DNA of 6,787 bases from Proteiniphilum sp. UBA5267 (GTDB taxonomy: Bacteria > Bacteroidota > Bacteroidia > Bacteroidales > Dysgonomonadaceae), in contig DHTF01000066.1 of NCBI GenBank assembly GCA_002411515.1, positions 41,448-48,234 on the forward strand, written 5' to 3'. The notes beneath the pieces were generated by a model. It searched no databases. It had not been told where the DNA came from and was given only the letters and a program-made list of their open reading frames with translations. How positions within the stretch are numbered: the stretch's first letter is position 1; each line of letters begins with the position of its first letter. Shown piece after piece: positions 1 through 6,460 of the stretch. The translations under genes were made by a program, and so were the position numbers.

Positions 1-88
1 AATTATGAAATGCAACCTTATACAATCACCCAATGAATTAAGTAGTTATAAATCAATCTGTTTTTCATCTACTTTTTCTAATGGAGCA

Positions 89-116
89 CAAAGATAGTGA
101 AATTTAAGGAATTCAA
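89..116 (-). promoter_or_regulatory. Possible leftward Bacteroidota-type promoter
   Basis: Read on the minus strand, 96-89 is TATCTTTG, an exact match to the Bacteroidota -7 consensus TAnnTTTG. A TTG (the -33 core) lies at 116-114, with a 17-base spacer at the short end of the accepted range. Transcription would run leftward out of the window. No leftward gene starts in the 88 bases available; the only ATG on that strand gives a 16-codon frame. The target, if any, lies beyond position 1. An exact match in A/T-rich DNA can arise by chance. Confidence 0.3.
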
Positions 117-231
117 CCACTGTTTTTAAAGCTGTACACCAATTGTGCAAACAGCACCTCGTTTACAACCTTTAATTTTATATAACGATGCATAAAGCAT
201 TATGAATCAGTTGAACATTTATAAAGAGAGC

Positions 232-243
232 AGAGTTTACTCT
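232..243. repeat. Short palindrome AGAGT-TT-ACTCT
   Basis: Two perfect 5-base arms are separated by TT, about 100 bases upstream of the first gene of the stress operon. It lies only 8 bases from the larger inverted repeat at 252-272. It could be half of a compound operator or part of a structured leader. At this length it could also be chance. Confidence 0.35.
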
Positions 244-251
244 ACATAGAA

Positions 252-272
252 GCAGCTGAATATTTCAGCTGC
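252..272. repeat. Perfect 9-bp inverted repeat upstream of the ferritin-like gene
   Basis: The arms GCAGCTGAA (252-260) and TTCAGCTGC (264-272) are exact reverse complements separated by TAT. No T-run follows, so it is not an intrinsic terminator. It ends 73 bases before the ATG at 346. It is either a protein-binding palindrome (operator) or, if transcription starts upstream, a leader hairpin. A weaker stem, GAGAGG (291-296) with CCTCTT (309-314), lies between it and the gene. Confidence 0.55.
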
Positions 273-345
273 GAAAGCAACAAATAATCGGAGAGGTAGC
301 CGGGAACTCCTCTTAGGTTATGCAAACCAAAAAATTATCAAAATT

Positions 346-1023
346 ATGGACTCAAAAAAACAAACGGCTCATGGCCAAACACAGGAAAAATCTAATTCTG
401 ACAAACCATCTACAAAAAACAAAAGTCAGGAAAAATCAACCAAGGTAGGCGAAACTACCAGGACTGATTCAAAAGCGAAAACCGGTTCCAATTCCGGCAG
501 ACAACAAAAAGCGCGTTTCCACGAAAAAAACGAGGGCAAACTAAAGGAATTCTTTATTGAGGAAATCAAGGACATCTACTTCGCTGAGCATGAAGCATTG
601 AAAGCACTTACAAAAATGGAAGATGCTGCCACTTCAGCGGCTTTAAAGGAGAGTATCAGTCAGCATTACGCCGAAACCGAAGAGCAGATAAAACGACTGG
701 AAGAGGTGTTTGCACTGCTCGGCGAGAAGCCCGCCAAGAAGAAATGTGAGGGCATTCTCGGAATCATCAAAGATGGAGAAAGTGTCCTCGAGGATACCGA
801 CTCCGAAACGATGGTGCGCGATGTAGCCATCATCATTGCCAACCAGAAAGTAGAACATTACGAGATCACCTCTTACGGTAGCTTGGCCGAGCTGGCCAGA
901 ACACTGGGCCTGGAGGATGTGGCAGAACTTCTCGATCTCACCCTCGATGAAGAAAAGAAGACCGATGTGACCCTCACCACACTTGCTGTGGAATCGGTAA
1001 ACGAAGAAGCTACAAAAGAATGA
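346..1023 (+). CDS. DUF892/YciE-type ferritin-like protein with a charged N-terminal tail
   Basis: This 225-residue protein has a C-terminal ferritin-like four-helix bundle (about 65-215) matching the DUF892/YciE-YciF family. Helix 1 (65-93) carries the typical EEIKDIYFAEHEALKAL pattern; helix 2 (96-125) contains H107, E110 and E113. A loop with C134-E-G and a KDGE segment precedes helix 3 (153-182, containing EHYE at 170-173) and helix 4 (189-212). The Glu/His residues in helices 1-3 are plausible di-metal ligands, as in YciE-type bundles, but the exact set is inferred. The first 57 residues are not part of the family: a low-complexity tail of Lys, Ser, Thr and Gln (11 Lys, 3 Arg, 6 acidic) with QEKS repeated at 13-16 and 28-31. 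There is no signal peptide, so it should be cytoplasmic. The ATG at 346 is the only reasonable start; the next in-frame Met (residue 91) lies inside the bundle. It leads the presumed catalase operon. Family function is poorly defined, but members are typically stress-induced. Confidence 0.92.
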   Translation: MDSKKQTAHGQTQEKSNSDKPSTKNKSQEKSTKVGETTRTDSKAKTGSNSGRQQKARFHEKNEGKLKEFFIEEIKDIYFAEHEALKALTKMEDAATSAALKESISQHYAETEEQIKRLEEVFALLGEKPAKKKCEGILGIIKDGESVLEDTDSETMVRDVAIIIANQKVEHYEITSYGSLAELARTLGLEDVAELLDLTLDEEKKTDVTLTTLAVESVNEEATKE

Positions 1024-1086
1024 CGCAGCCCTTACATTTCCAGGCTGATCAAATTGTTGTGCGTAATCACATAAAATGAATCTGCT

Positions 1087-3330
1087 ATGAACAAAGATGA
1101 TTTTATGGAACCGAAAAAACCCTCGATTCCGGGCAAAGGTGTGGAGCCGGCGAAAGTGTCAAGACTTGCGCTGAAGGATCCAGAACCGGTGGAGATGAGC
1201 GAAGCCGACAAAAAGGTATCTCACGAGGTGCGTCCTTCAACGCCTGAAAGCGACAAGCAGAAAGATCTTGCTGTTCACAAAGCAGGCGGTTACCGGAGAA
1301 AGATGACCACCAACCAGGGGGTGAAGGTCAACGACGACAGCAATACGCTGAAAGCTGGCGAACGGGGTCCCTCTTTGCTGGAAGACTTCATCATGCGCGA
1401 GAAGATCACCCATTTCGATCACGAACGTATCCCGGAAAGAATCGTCCATGCACGTGGATCGGGGGCACACGGTGTATTCAGGGTGACCAACCCCATTCCT
1501 CAGTTTACCAAAGCCACATTTTTGTCGGTCATGGATAAGGAAACGCCTGTTTTCGCACGCTTTTCCACCGTGCAGGGGGGACGTGGTTCCACCGATTTAC
1601 CCCGTGATGTAAGAGGATTTGCCGTTAAGTTCTACACCGATGAGGGCAATTACGACCTGGTAGGGAACAATATGGCACCTTTTTTTATTCACGATGCCAT
1701 AAAATTCCCCGATTTTGTGCACGCGGTCAAACCGGAGCCTCGAAATGAGATTCCCCAGGCTGCGTCGGCGCATGATACTTTCTGGGATTTTGTCTCCACC
1801 TCTCCCGAGACATTTCACATGGTCCTGTGGTTGATGAGTGACCGGGCTATTCCCCGAAGTCTTCGCATGATGGAAGGCTTTGGAGTCCACACTTTCCGTC
1901 TCGTTAACAAAGAGGATCGGTCTACTTTTGTAAAATTCCACTGGAAACCGGTTCTCGGAATGAGTTCGATGGTATGGGATGAAACACAGAAGTTATCAGG
2001 TAAGGACAGCGATTTTCATCGAAGGGATCTATGGGAAGCGATCCAGGCCGGAGAGTACCCGGAATGGGATTTAGGGGTGCAGCTAATTCCGGAAGAAGAT
2101 GAGTTCAAATATGATTTCGATCTGCTGGACCCTACCAAGATTGTTCCGGAGGAGCTGGTACCTGTAACCATCATTGGGCGCATGACGTTGAATCGCAACC
2201 CCGATAACTTCTTTGCGGAGACCGAGCAGGTGGCTTTTCATCCGGGGCACATTGTGTCGGGCATTGATTTCACAAATGATCCTTTGTTGCAGGGACGTCT
2301 CTTCTCCTATACCGACACCCAATTGTCGCGTCTGGGAGGCCCCAACTTTCACGAGATACCCATTAACAGGCCGGTGGTACCGGTTGTCAACAACCAACGT
2401 GATGGCATGCATCGCATGACCATTGACGTGGATGAAACCAATTATCACCCCAACAGCATCAGCGACAACTATCCTTTGCAATCATCAAAGGAAGAGGGCG
2501 GTTTTGCAAGCTATCACGAGCGCATAGACGCACACAAGATACGTGGGCGAAGCAGAAGTTTTCTCGACCACTACTCCCAAGCTAAACTCTTCTACAATAG
2601 CCAGACTGAAGTGGAGAAGAGGCATATTGCCGATGCATTCAGTTTTGAATTGGGAAAAGTGAAGCGGGTGGAGATCCGCAGAAATATCCTGAAAATGATT
2701 CACATTGTGAACGCGGACCTGGCAAAGTACGTGGCCGACATGTTGGGGCTACCCGTGCAGACGGGGATACCCGAAAACATGCAACATAGTCCTGACGCAG
2801 CGCCAGAAGAATATGAAACAATATTTACGCAGCCACTACTCACCGAATCACCAGCTTTGAGCATCCTCAAAAACCAGCGTAAAGATCATATTCGTACCCG
2901 CCGTGTGGCCATTTTGTGTAACGATGGGGTGGATGGCAACGAGTTGACCCTGTTCAAGGAGACTTTGCTTGGTGAAGGAGCTTTTGTAAAGGTCGTTGCC
3001 CAACACTTGGGCGCCCTCACCGACAAGGATGGGAATGCAATAAATGTAGATGAGGCGCTCCTAGCCTCTTCATCTACATTCTACGATGCCCTCGCAATAC
3101 CCAACGGGACCCCGGAGATGTTCCAGACAATGAGATCCGACAAGTTGTACAAGGAGTTTGTGAGAGATTGCTACCATCACTTCAAACCGCTTGCAGGTAA
3201 CGGGTTGGCAGTTGAATATATCAAAAGCACACTGGGAGATGGTTTTACATCGGAAGAGGGATTTGTGCAGGATGCTCCACCGGAAATTTTCGTTAAAGCC
3301 ATCAAAGAAATCAGGTTCTGGAACAGGTAA
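1087..3330 (+). CDS. katE: Large-subunit monofunctional heme catalase (HPII, clade 2)
   Basis: This enzyme converts hydrogen peroxide to water and oxygen in the cytoplasm. At 747 residues it has the length and order of E. coli HPII (753): an N-terminal arm (1-72, Lys/Pro/Glu-rich), catalase core from TTNQGV (74-79) to about 490, a helical segment to about 560, and a C-terminal DJ-1/PfpI-like domain (about 603-747). Motifs align with HPII at a constant offset of 7. The distal His is H121 in RIVHARG, the distal Ser is S160 in RFSTVQGG, and the distal Asn is N194 in DLVGNN. The proximal heme ligand is Y408 in RLFSYTDTQ. H385 in FHPGH corresponds to HPII His392, which in HPII is covalently linked to the heme-ligand Tyr. 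The C-terminal domain shows no obvious catalytic Cys elbow (AIPNG at 670-674), so it is probably structural, as in HPII. It starts 63 bases after the ferritin-like gene, with no good Shine-Dalgarno; M7 is an alternative start. No defect is seen. Confidence 0.98.
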   Translation: MNKDDFMEPKKPSIPGKGVEPAKVSRLALKDPEPVEMSEADKKVSHEVRPSTPESDKQKDLAVHKAGGYRRKMTTNQGVKVNDDSNTLKAGERGPSLLEDFIMREKITHFDHERIPERIVHARGSGAHGVFRVTNPIPQFTKATFLSVMDKETPVFARFSTVQGGRGSTDLPRDVRGFAVKFYTDEGNYDLVGNNMAPFFIHDAIKFPDFVHAVKPEPRNEIPQAASAHDTFWDFVSTSPETFHMVLWLMSDRAIPRSLRMMEGFGVHTFRLVNKEDRSTFVKFHWKPVLGMSSMVWDETQKLSGKDSDFHRRDLWEAIQAGEYPEWDLGVQLIPEEDEFKYDFDLLDPTKIVPEELVPVTIIGRMTLNRNPDNFFAETEQVAFHPGHIVSGIDFTNDPLLQGRLFSYTDTQLSRLGGPNFHEIPINRPVVPVVNNQRDGMHRMTIDVDETNYHPNSISDNYPLQSSKEEGGFASYHERIDAHKIRGRSRSFLDHYSQAKLFYNSQTEVEKRHIADAFSFELGKVKRVEIRRNILKMIHIVNADLAKYVADMLGLPVQTGIPENMQHSPDAAPEEYETIFTQPLLTESPALSILKNQRKDHIRTRRVAILCNDGVDGNELTLFKETLLGEGAFVKVVAQHLGALTDKDGNAINVDEALLASSSTFYDALAIPNGTPEMFQTMRSDKLYKEFVRDCYHHFKPLAGNGLAVEYIKSTLGDGFTSEEGFVQDAPPEIFVKAIKEIRFWNR

Positions 3331-3420
3331 TGAAAAAAGACGATGCGCATGATTAGCATCATAGCAGTCGCATGGTCTCATAAAATGCAATATCGTAACA
3401 TTAAAAAAAACAACAACATG

Positions 3421-3870
3421 ATGAATATTGAAAGACAAGCAGAAATTTTGAACGATCTGGTCAAAATAAACAACGACAGAGTGGAAGGCTACCGAAAAGC
3501 CATTGAAGAGTTAAAACCGGAAGATGCAGACTTGCGCATACTCTTTCAGGAGAGAATAGGACAAAGTCAGGCATTTCACAGAGAATTGGCAGCAGAGGTG
3601 GCGATGTTGGGAGAAGTGGTCGCCACAGGAACCATGGCGAGTGGCAAAATCTACCGTACCTGGATGGATGTAAAAGCATTCTTTTCAGGCTCAGATAGAA
3701 AGACGATCCTCGACAATTGTGAAAACGGAGAGGATGCAGCGCTCGTGGCTTACCGATCGGCCTTGGAGTCGGACGACTTGATTCCCTCCCAGAGAGACAT
3801 CCTCCTCAATCACTTCGATGTGATAAAAGTCTCTCACGATGAAATCAGAGCTTTGCGGGATGTCTTGTAA
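3421..3870 (+). CDS. DUF2383/PA2169-type four-helix-bundle protein
   Basis: This 149-residue protein matches the ferritin-like DUF2383 (PA2169) family along its whole length. Recognisable segments are ILNDLVKINNDRVEGYRKA near the N-terminus (9-27), GKIYRTWMDVKAFF (75-88), ILDNCENGEDAALVAYRSAL (96-115), and SHDEIRALRD near the C-terminus (138-147). These fit four long helices. There is no signal peptide or membrane segment, so it is likely cytoplasmic. The biochemical role of the family is not established; a stress or metal-related role here is inferred from the bundle fold and the catalase next door. The frame stays open upstream to an ATG at 3343, but that adds 26 residues with no family resemblance. 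The tandem ATGs at 3418 and 3421 fit the family's usual start just before the first helix, so 3418 is equally possible. A short stem (GATGC 3342-3346 with GCATC 3356-3360) covers the upstream ATG. It is the last gene before a strong terminator. Confidence 0.9.
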   Translation: MNIERQAEILNDLVKINNDRVEGYRKAIEELKPEDADLRILFQERIGQSQAFHRELAAEVAMLGEVVATGTMASGKIYRTWMDVKAFFSGSDRKTILDNCENGEDAALVAYRSALESDDLIPSQRDILLNHFDVIKVSHDEIRALRDVL

Positions 3871-3889
3871 TCTCCTGAGTGGGTTCTAT

Positions 3890-3910
3890 ACATGGAAGTC
3901 CGTTTCATGT
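3890..3910 (+). repeat. Inverted repeat just after the DUF2383 gene
   Basis: ACATGGAA (3890-3897) can pair with TTTCATGT (3903-3910) around a 5-base loop, with one G-T wobble. It starts 20 bases after the stop codon and is not followed by a T-run. It may be a 3'-end stem upstream of the real terminator, or chance. Confidence 0.35.
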
Positions 3911-3943
3911 GAAAGCTGAAAAAATAATTTCCGAAAAATGGGT

Positions 3944-3983
3944 AAACCCCAGAAGCAGTTGCATGCTTTTGGGGTTTTTTTTT
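3944..3983 (+). terminator. Strong intrinsic terminator of the catalase operon
   Basis: A 14-base-pair stem forms between 3944-3957 and 3964-3977: AAACCCCA pairs with TGGGGTTT and AAGCA with TGCTT, with a single G-T wobble between these blocks. The loop is GTTGCA. The 3' arm runs straight into nine T residues (3975-3983). It lies 73 bases after the stop codon of the DUF2383 gene and about 100 bases before the receptor gene, so it separates the two transcription units. The A-run at the 5' side is only three bases, so termination on the opposite strand is unlikely. Confidence 0.93.
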
Positions 3984-4002
3984 GTCCTGTAATTTCCAAC
4001 AT

Positions 4003-4032
4003 GTTGGCGAGAACATAAATAAGAGATATTTG
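4003..4032 (+). promoter_or_regulatory. Probable promoter of the TonB-dependent receptor gene
   Basis: GATATTTG at 4025-4032 matches the Bacteroidota -7 element TAnnTTTG at all but the first base. GTTG at 4003-4006 supplies a -33 TTG core with an 18-base spacer. Transcription would start near 4037-4040, giving a leader of roughly 45 bases. The position, just after the upstream terminator, fits well. The -7 element overlaps the first copy of the 13-base direct repeat. Confidence 0.5.
4019..4031 (+). repeat. 13-base direct repeat, copy 1
   Basis: ATAAGAGATATTT occurs here and again at 4068-4080, starting exactly 49 bases apart. This copy overlaps the proposed -7 promoter element of the receptor gene. 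Confidence 0.8.
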
Positions 4033-4067
4033 TTATAAGCGGATAAAATTTAACACAAAAAAGACAG

Positions 4068-4080
4068 ATAAGAGATATTT
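4068..4080 (+). repeat. 13-base direct repeat, copy 2
   Basis: This is an exact second copy of ATAAGAGATATTT. It ends two bases before the receptor's ATG at 4082, so it occupies the ribosome-binding zone. No classical Shine-Dalgarno is present there other than the AAGAGA part of the repeat itself. Confidence 0.8.
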
Positions 4081-4081
4081 T

Positions 4082-6460
4082 ATGCTAAAGCACTTAACTA
4101 CTTTATTTTTATTGCTTGTGAGCATGCTCACTTTCGCCCAAACCGGCACAGTGAAAGGACGGGTCTATAACGCCAAAACCAACGAGCCCCTGGAGTTCGC
4201 CACCGTACAGATACAGGGAACCACCATTGGCAACACGACAGACCTCGACGGGAACTATGAGATCAAAGCCAGTCCGGCCTTTGTCAGGCTGATGGTGAGT
4301 TACGTGGGTTATGAGACTACCCTTTCCGCTGAAGTACACATTCAGGGAAATCAAACCACCTATCTGGATATTGCCGTGCCGGAATCATCTACCCTGATCG
4401 ATGAAGTGGTGGTACGTCCCACCACGAACCTCAAGAAGATTGAAAGCCCTGTTTCATACCTGACTGTGGGTGTAAGCGACATTGAAAAAGCTGCCGGCGT
4501 AAACCGCGACGTCTCCAAAGCCATACAAACGCTGCCCGGTGTGGGGGCTACCGATCCCAACCGGAACGACCTGATTGTGCGCGGAGGTGGGCCTTCGGAG
4601 AATGTGTTTTATCTCGACGGCATTGAAATCCCCATCATCAATCACTTTGCCACACAGGGCTCCTCGGGAGGTGTGGTGGGTATCATCAACCCCGACTTTG
4701 TGCGGGAGGTGAACTTCTACAGCGGCGCTTTTCCTGCCAACCGCCCCAATAGCCTCAGCTCGGTCATGGATATCCGCCAGAAAGATGGCAGCCGCGACCG
4801 CATTCACACACAGGTAGGTATCGGAGCCTCCGATGCGGCTTTCACCATGGATGGCCCGATCGGCGAGAAATCCTCCTTCATCGTGTCGGCCCGTCAATCT
4901 TATCTTCAGCTGCTTTTCAAGTTTATCGGACTCCCTTTTCTGCCTACCTACAACGACTTTCAGGTGAAATATAAATATCAGATAGATCCGAAAAACGAGA
5001 TTTCGATTATCGGCCTCGGTGCCATCGATAACATGAAGCTCAATACCGACTTGCAGGAAGATGGTACGGAAGCACAGCGCTACCTGCTCGATTACCTGCC
5101 AGTTTATCAGCAATGGAACTATACCATTGGCACGGTCTACAAACACTTCAGCACCAACTTCTTCGACACCTGGGTGCTGAGCAGGAACATGCTGCGAAAC
5201 GGCAACTTCAAGTATCCCGGCAACGATGAATCGCAACCCAGAATATCGGATTACCGTTCCGATGAGGCAGAAAATAAACTGCGGTTTGAAAGAAGCTATC
5301 CCGACCTTCCGGTAAAAATCTTACTGGGTGCCGGCGTAACTTACTCCCACTACGTCAACGAAACAAACCGCAAGATCTTTCGCAACGGGACACTCAATGA
5401 TCTGATCTACAACACCGAGTTGGATCTATGGTCTTACCAGGCATTTGTTCAGGCATCGGATACCTACCTGAATAACCGGCTTGCCCTTTCCCTCGGGGTG
5501 AACACCATTGGCAACAACTTCAACAACAACATGCAGAACCCGCTGAATCAGTTCTCCCCACGATTCTCAGCATCTTACCAGCTAAACGACAAATGGGACC
5601 TGAACGGAAATGTGGGTCGTTACGCCATGCGACCGGCCTATACCACGATGGGATATAAGGACGCCTCGGGCAACTACGTGAACAAGAACGAGAAGTTGAA
5701 GCACATCATCTCCAACCAGGTCATTGGCGGGGTCGCTTTTGAACCCAACATGAAGATGCGGTTTAACATGGAAGGATTTTACAAGCTGTACGACAATTAT
5801 CCGCTGTCGGTAACCGACGGCATGAGCATTGCCGGCAAGGGAACCGATTATGGACAGATTGGCGACGAAGAGATTGTTTCCACTGGAAAAGGCAGGGCCT
5901 ATGGCGTGGAGCTTTCGGGAAAGCTGAATGACGTGAAAGGATTGACCACATCCTTCACGTATACTCTTTTTCGCAGTGAGTTCACCGACAAGGATGGCAT
6001 TTACTGCCCTTCCAACTGGGATACCCGACACATGCTGAACCTGCTGGGCAGCTACAATCTGCCCAGCAACTGGAATATCTCCATGCGCTGGCGCTATGTG
6101 GGCGGTGCACCCTACTCTCCCATCGACATGGAGCTATCGACCAGCAAGGATGCCTGGAGCGTCACAAACCGTGCCTATATCGATTATGAGCGTTACAACA
6201 CCCTCCGGCTGAAAGACTCTCACCAGCTCGATCTCCGGTTGGATAAAGAGGTTTATTATGAAAAGTTGATGCTGAACTTCTACCTCGATGTGCAGAATGC
6301 CTACAACTTCCAGTCGGAGAACGCCCCCATTTACACCAACAGGGATGCAAACGGAGCCGTGATGGATGATCCGGCCAACGCGGGAAGGCAAAAACTCAGA
6401 CAAATTGAGACATACAGCGGCACGGTGCTGCCGGCAATTGGTGTGATGGTCAAGTTTTAA
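4082..6460 (+). CDS. TonB-dependent outer-membrane receptor with carboxypeptidase-regulatory-like domain
   Basis: This 792-residue protein is an outer-membrane active-transport receptor powered by TonB. Residues 1-19 form a signal peptide with cleavage likely after TFA (A19). Residues 22-100 form a carboxypeptidase-regulatory-like beta-sandwich (VKGRVYNAKTNEPLEFATV, then TDLDGNYEI and VSYVGYE). LIDEVVV (105-111) resembles the TonB-box-like segment that follows this domain in Bacteroidota receptors. The plug domain runs from about 121 to 235 and includes LPGVGATDPNRNDLIVRGGG (151-170) and YLDGIEIP (177-184). The rest is a beta-barrel rich in aromatic strands and ends in VMVKF with the C-terminal Phe typical of outer-membrane barrels. 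It is shorter than a SusC-type receptor (about 1000 residues) and no SusD gene follows, so a glycan SusCD role is not supported. No FRAP/NPNL heme-receptor motif was seen. The substrate is unknown; metal chelates, vitamins or peptides are all possible. It is a single gene between a terminator and the gapA promoter and looks intact. Confidence 0.95.
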   Translation: MLKHLTTLFLLLVSMLTFAQTGTVKGRVYNAKTNEPLEFATVQIQGTTIGNTTDLDGNYEIKASPAFVRLMVSYVGYETTLSAEVHIQGNQTTYLDIAVPESSTLIDEVVVRPTTNLKKIESPVSYLTVGVSDIEKAAGVNRDVSKAIQTLPGVGATDPNRNDLIVRGGGPSENVFYLDGIEIPIINHFATQGSSGGVVGIINPDFVREVNFYSGAFPANRPNSLSSVMDIRQKDGSRDRIHTQVGIGASDAAFTMDGPIGEKSSFIVSARQSYLQLLFKFIGLPFLPTYNDFQVKYKYQIDPKNEISIIGLGAIDNMKLNTDLQEDGTEAQRYLLDYLPVYQQWNYTIGTVYKHFSTNFFDTWVLSRNMLRNGNFKYPGNDESQPRISDYRSDEAENKLRFERSYPDLPVKILLGAGVTYSHYVNETNRKIFRNGTLNDLIYNTELDLWSYQAFVQASDTYLNNRLALSLGVNTIGNNFNNNMQNPLNQFSPRFSASYQLNDKWDLNGNVGRYAMRPAYTTMGYKDASGNYVNKNEKLKHIISNQVIGGVAFEPNMKMRFNMEGFYKLYDNYPLSVTDGMSIAGKGTDYGQIGDEEIVSTGKGRAYGVELSGKLNDVKGLTTSFTYTLFRSEFTDKDGIYCPSNWDTRHMLNLLGSYNLPSNWNISMRWRYVGGAPYSPIDMELSTSKDAWSVTNRAYIDYERYNTLRLKDSHQLDLRLDKEVYYEKLMLNFYLDVQNAYNFQSENAPIYTNRDANGAVMDDPANAGRQKLRQIETYSGTVLPAIGVMVKF

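Larger units (their letters stand above)
1..345. other. A/T-rich intergenic region upstream of the stress cassette
   Basis: No convincing gene is visible on either strand here. The stretch is clearly richer in A/T than the coding DNA that follows. It holds several inverted repeats: GCTGT at 131-135 with ACAGC at 151-155, ATGC at 188-191 with GCAT at 197-200, and the two stronger ones listed separately. On the plus strand I found no good TAnnTTTG -7 element with a correctly spaced TTG. The nearest candidate, TAATTTTA at 173-180, lacks the final G and has no TTG at the usual distance. The promoter of the downstream operon is therefore unassigned; it may use an alternative sigma factor or be activator-dependent. 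No terminator of an upstream gene was seen. Confidence 0.7.

Noticed and set aside
173..180. TAATTTTA as a possible plus-strand -7 element for the stress operon.
   Set aside because: It lacks the terminal G of TAnnTTTG, and the nearest TTG (143-145) is 27 bases away, beyond the usual spacer range.
320..448. A 42-codon, Lys-rich plus-strand frame starting at ATG 320 and overlapping the start of the DUF892 gene in another frame.
   Set aside because: It arises from the A-rich DNA of the tail-coding region, resembles no known family, and overlaps a clear gene. Its ATG could at most be an upstream decoy start.
1076..1090. Four-codon frame ATG AAT CTG CTA TGA whose stop overlaps the katE start codon.
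   Set aside because: The ATGA-type overlap hints at translational coupling, but the frame is too short to distinguish from chance and nothing else supports it.
3070..3438. A 122-codon minus-strand frame across the end of katE and the following gap.
   Set aside because: It mostly mirrors the catalase C-terminal coding sequence, resembles no protein family, and lacks promoter signals.
4454..5236. A 260-codon open frame on the minus strand inside the receptor gene.
   Set aside because: It is antisense to a well-supported receptor, shows no recognisable domain, and has no promoter or start context. It is a shadow of the real gene's codon bias.
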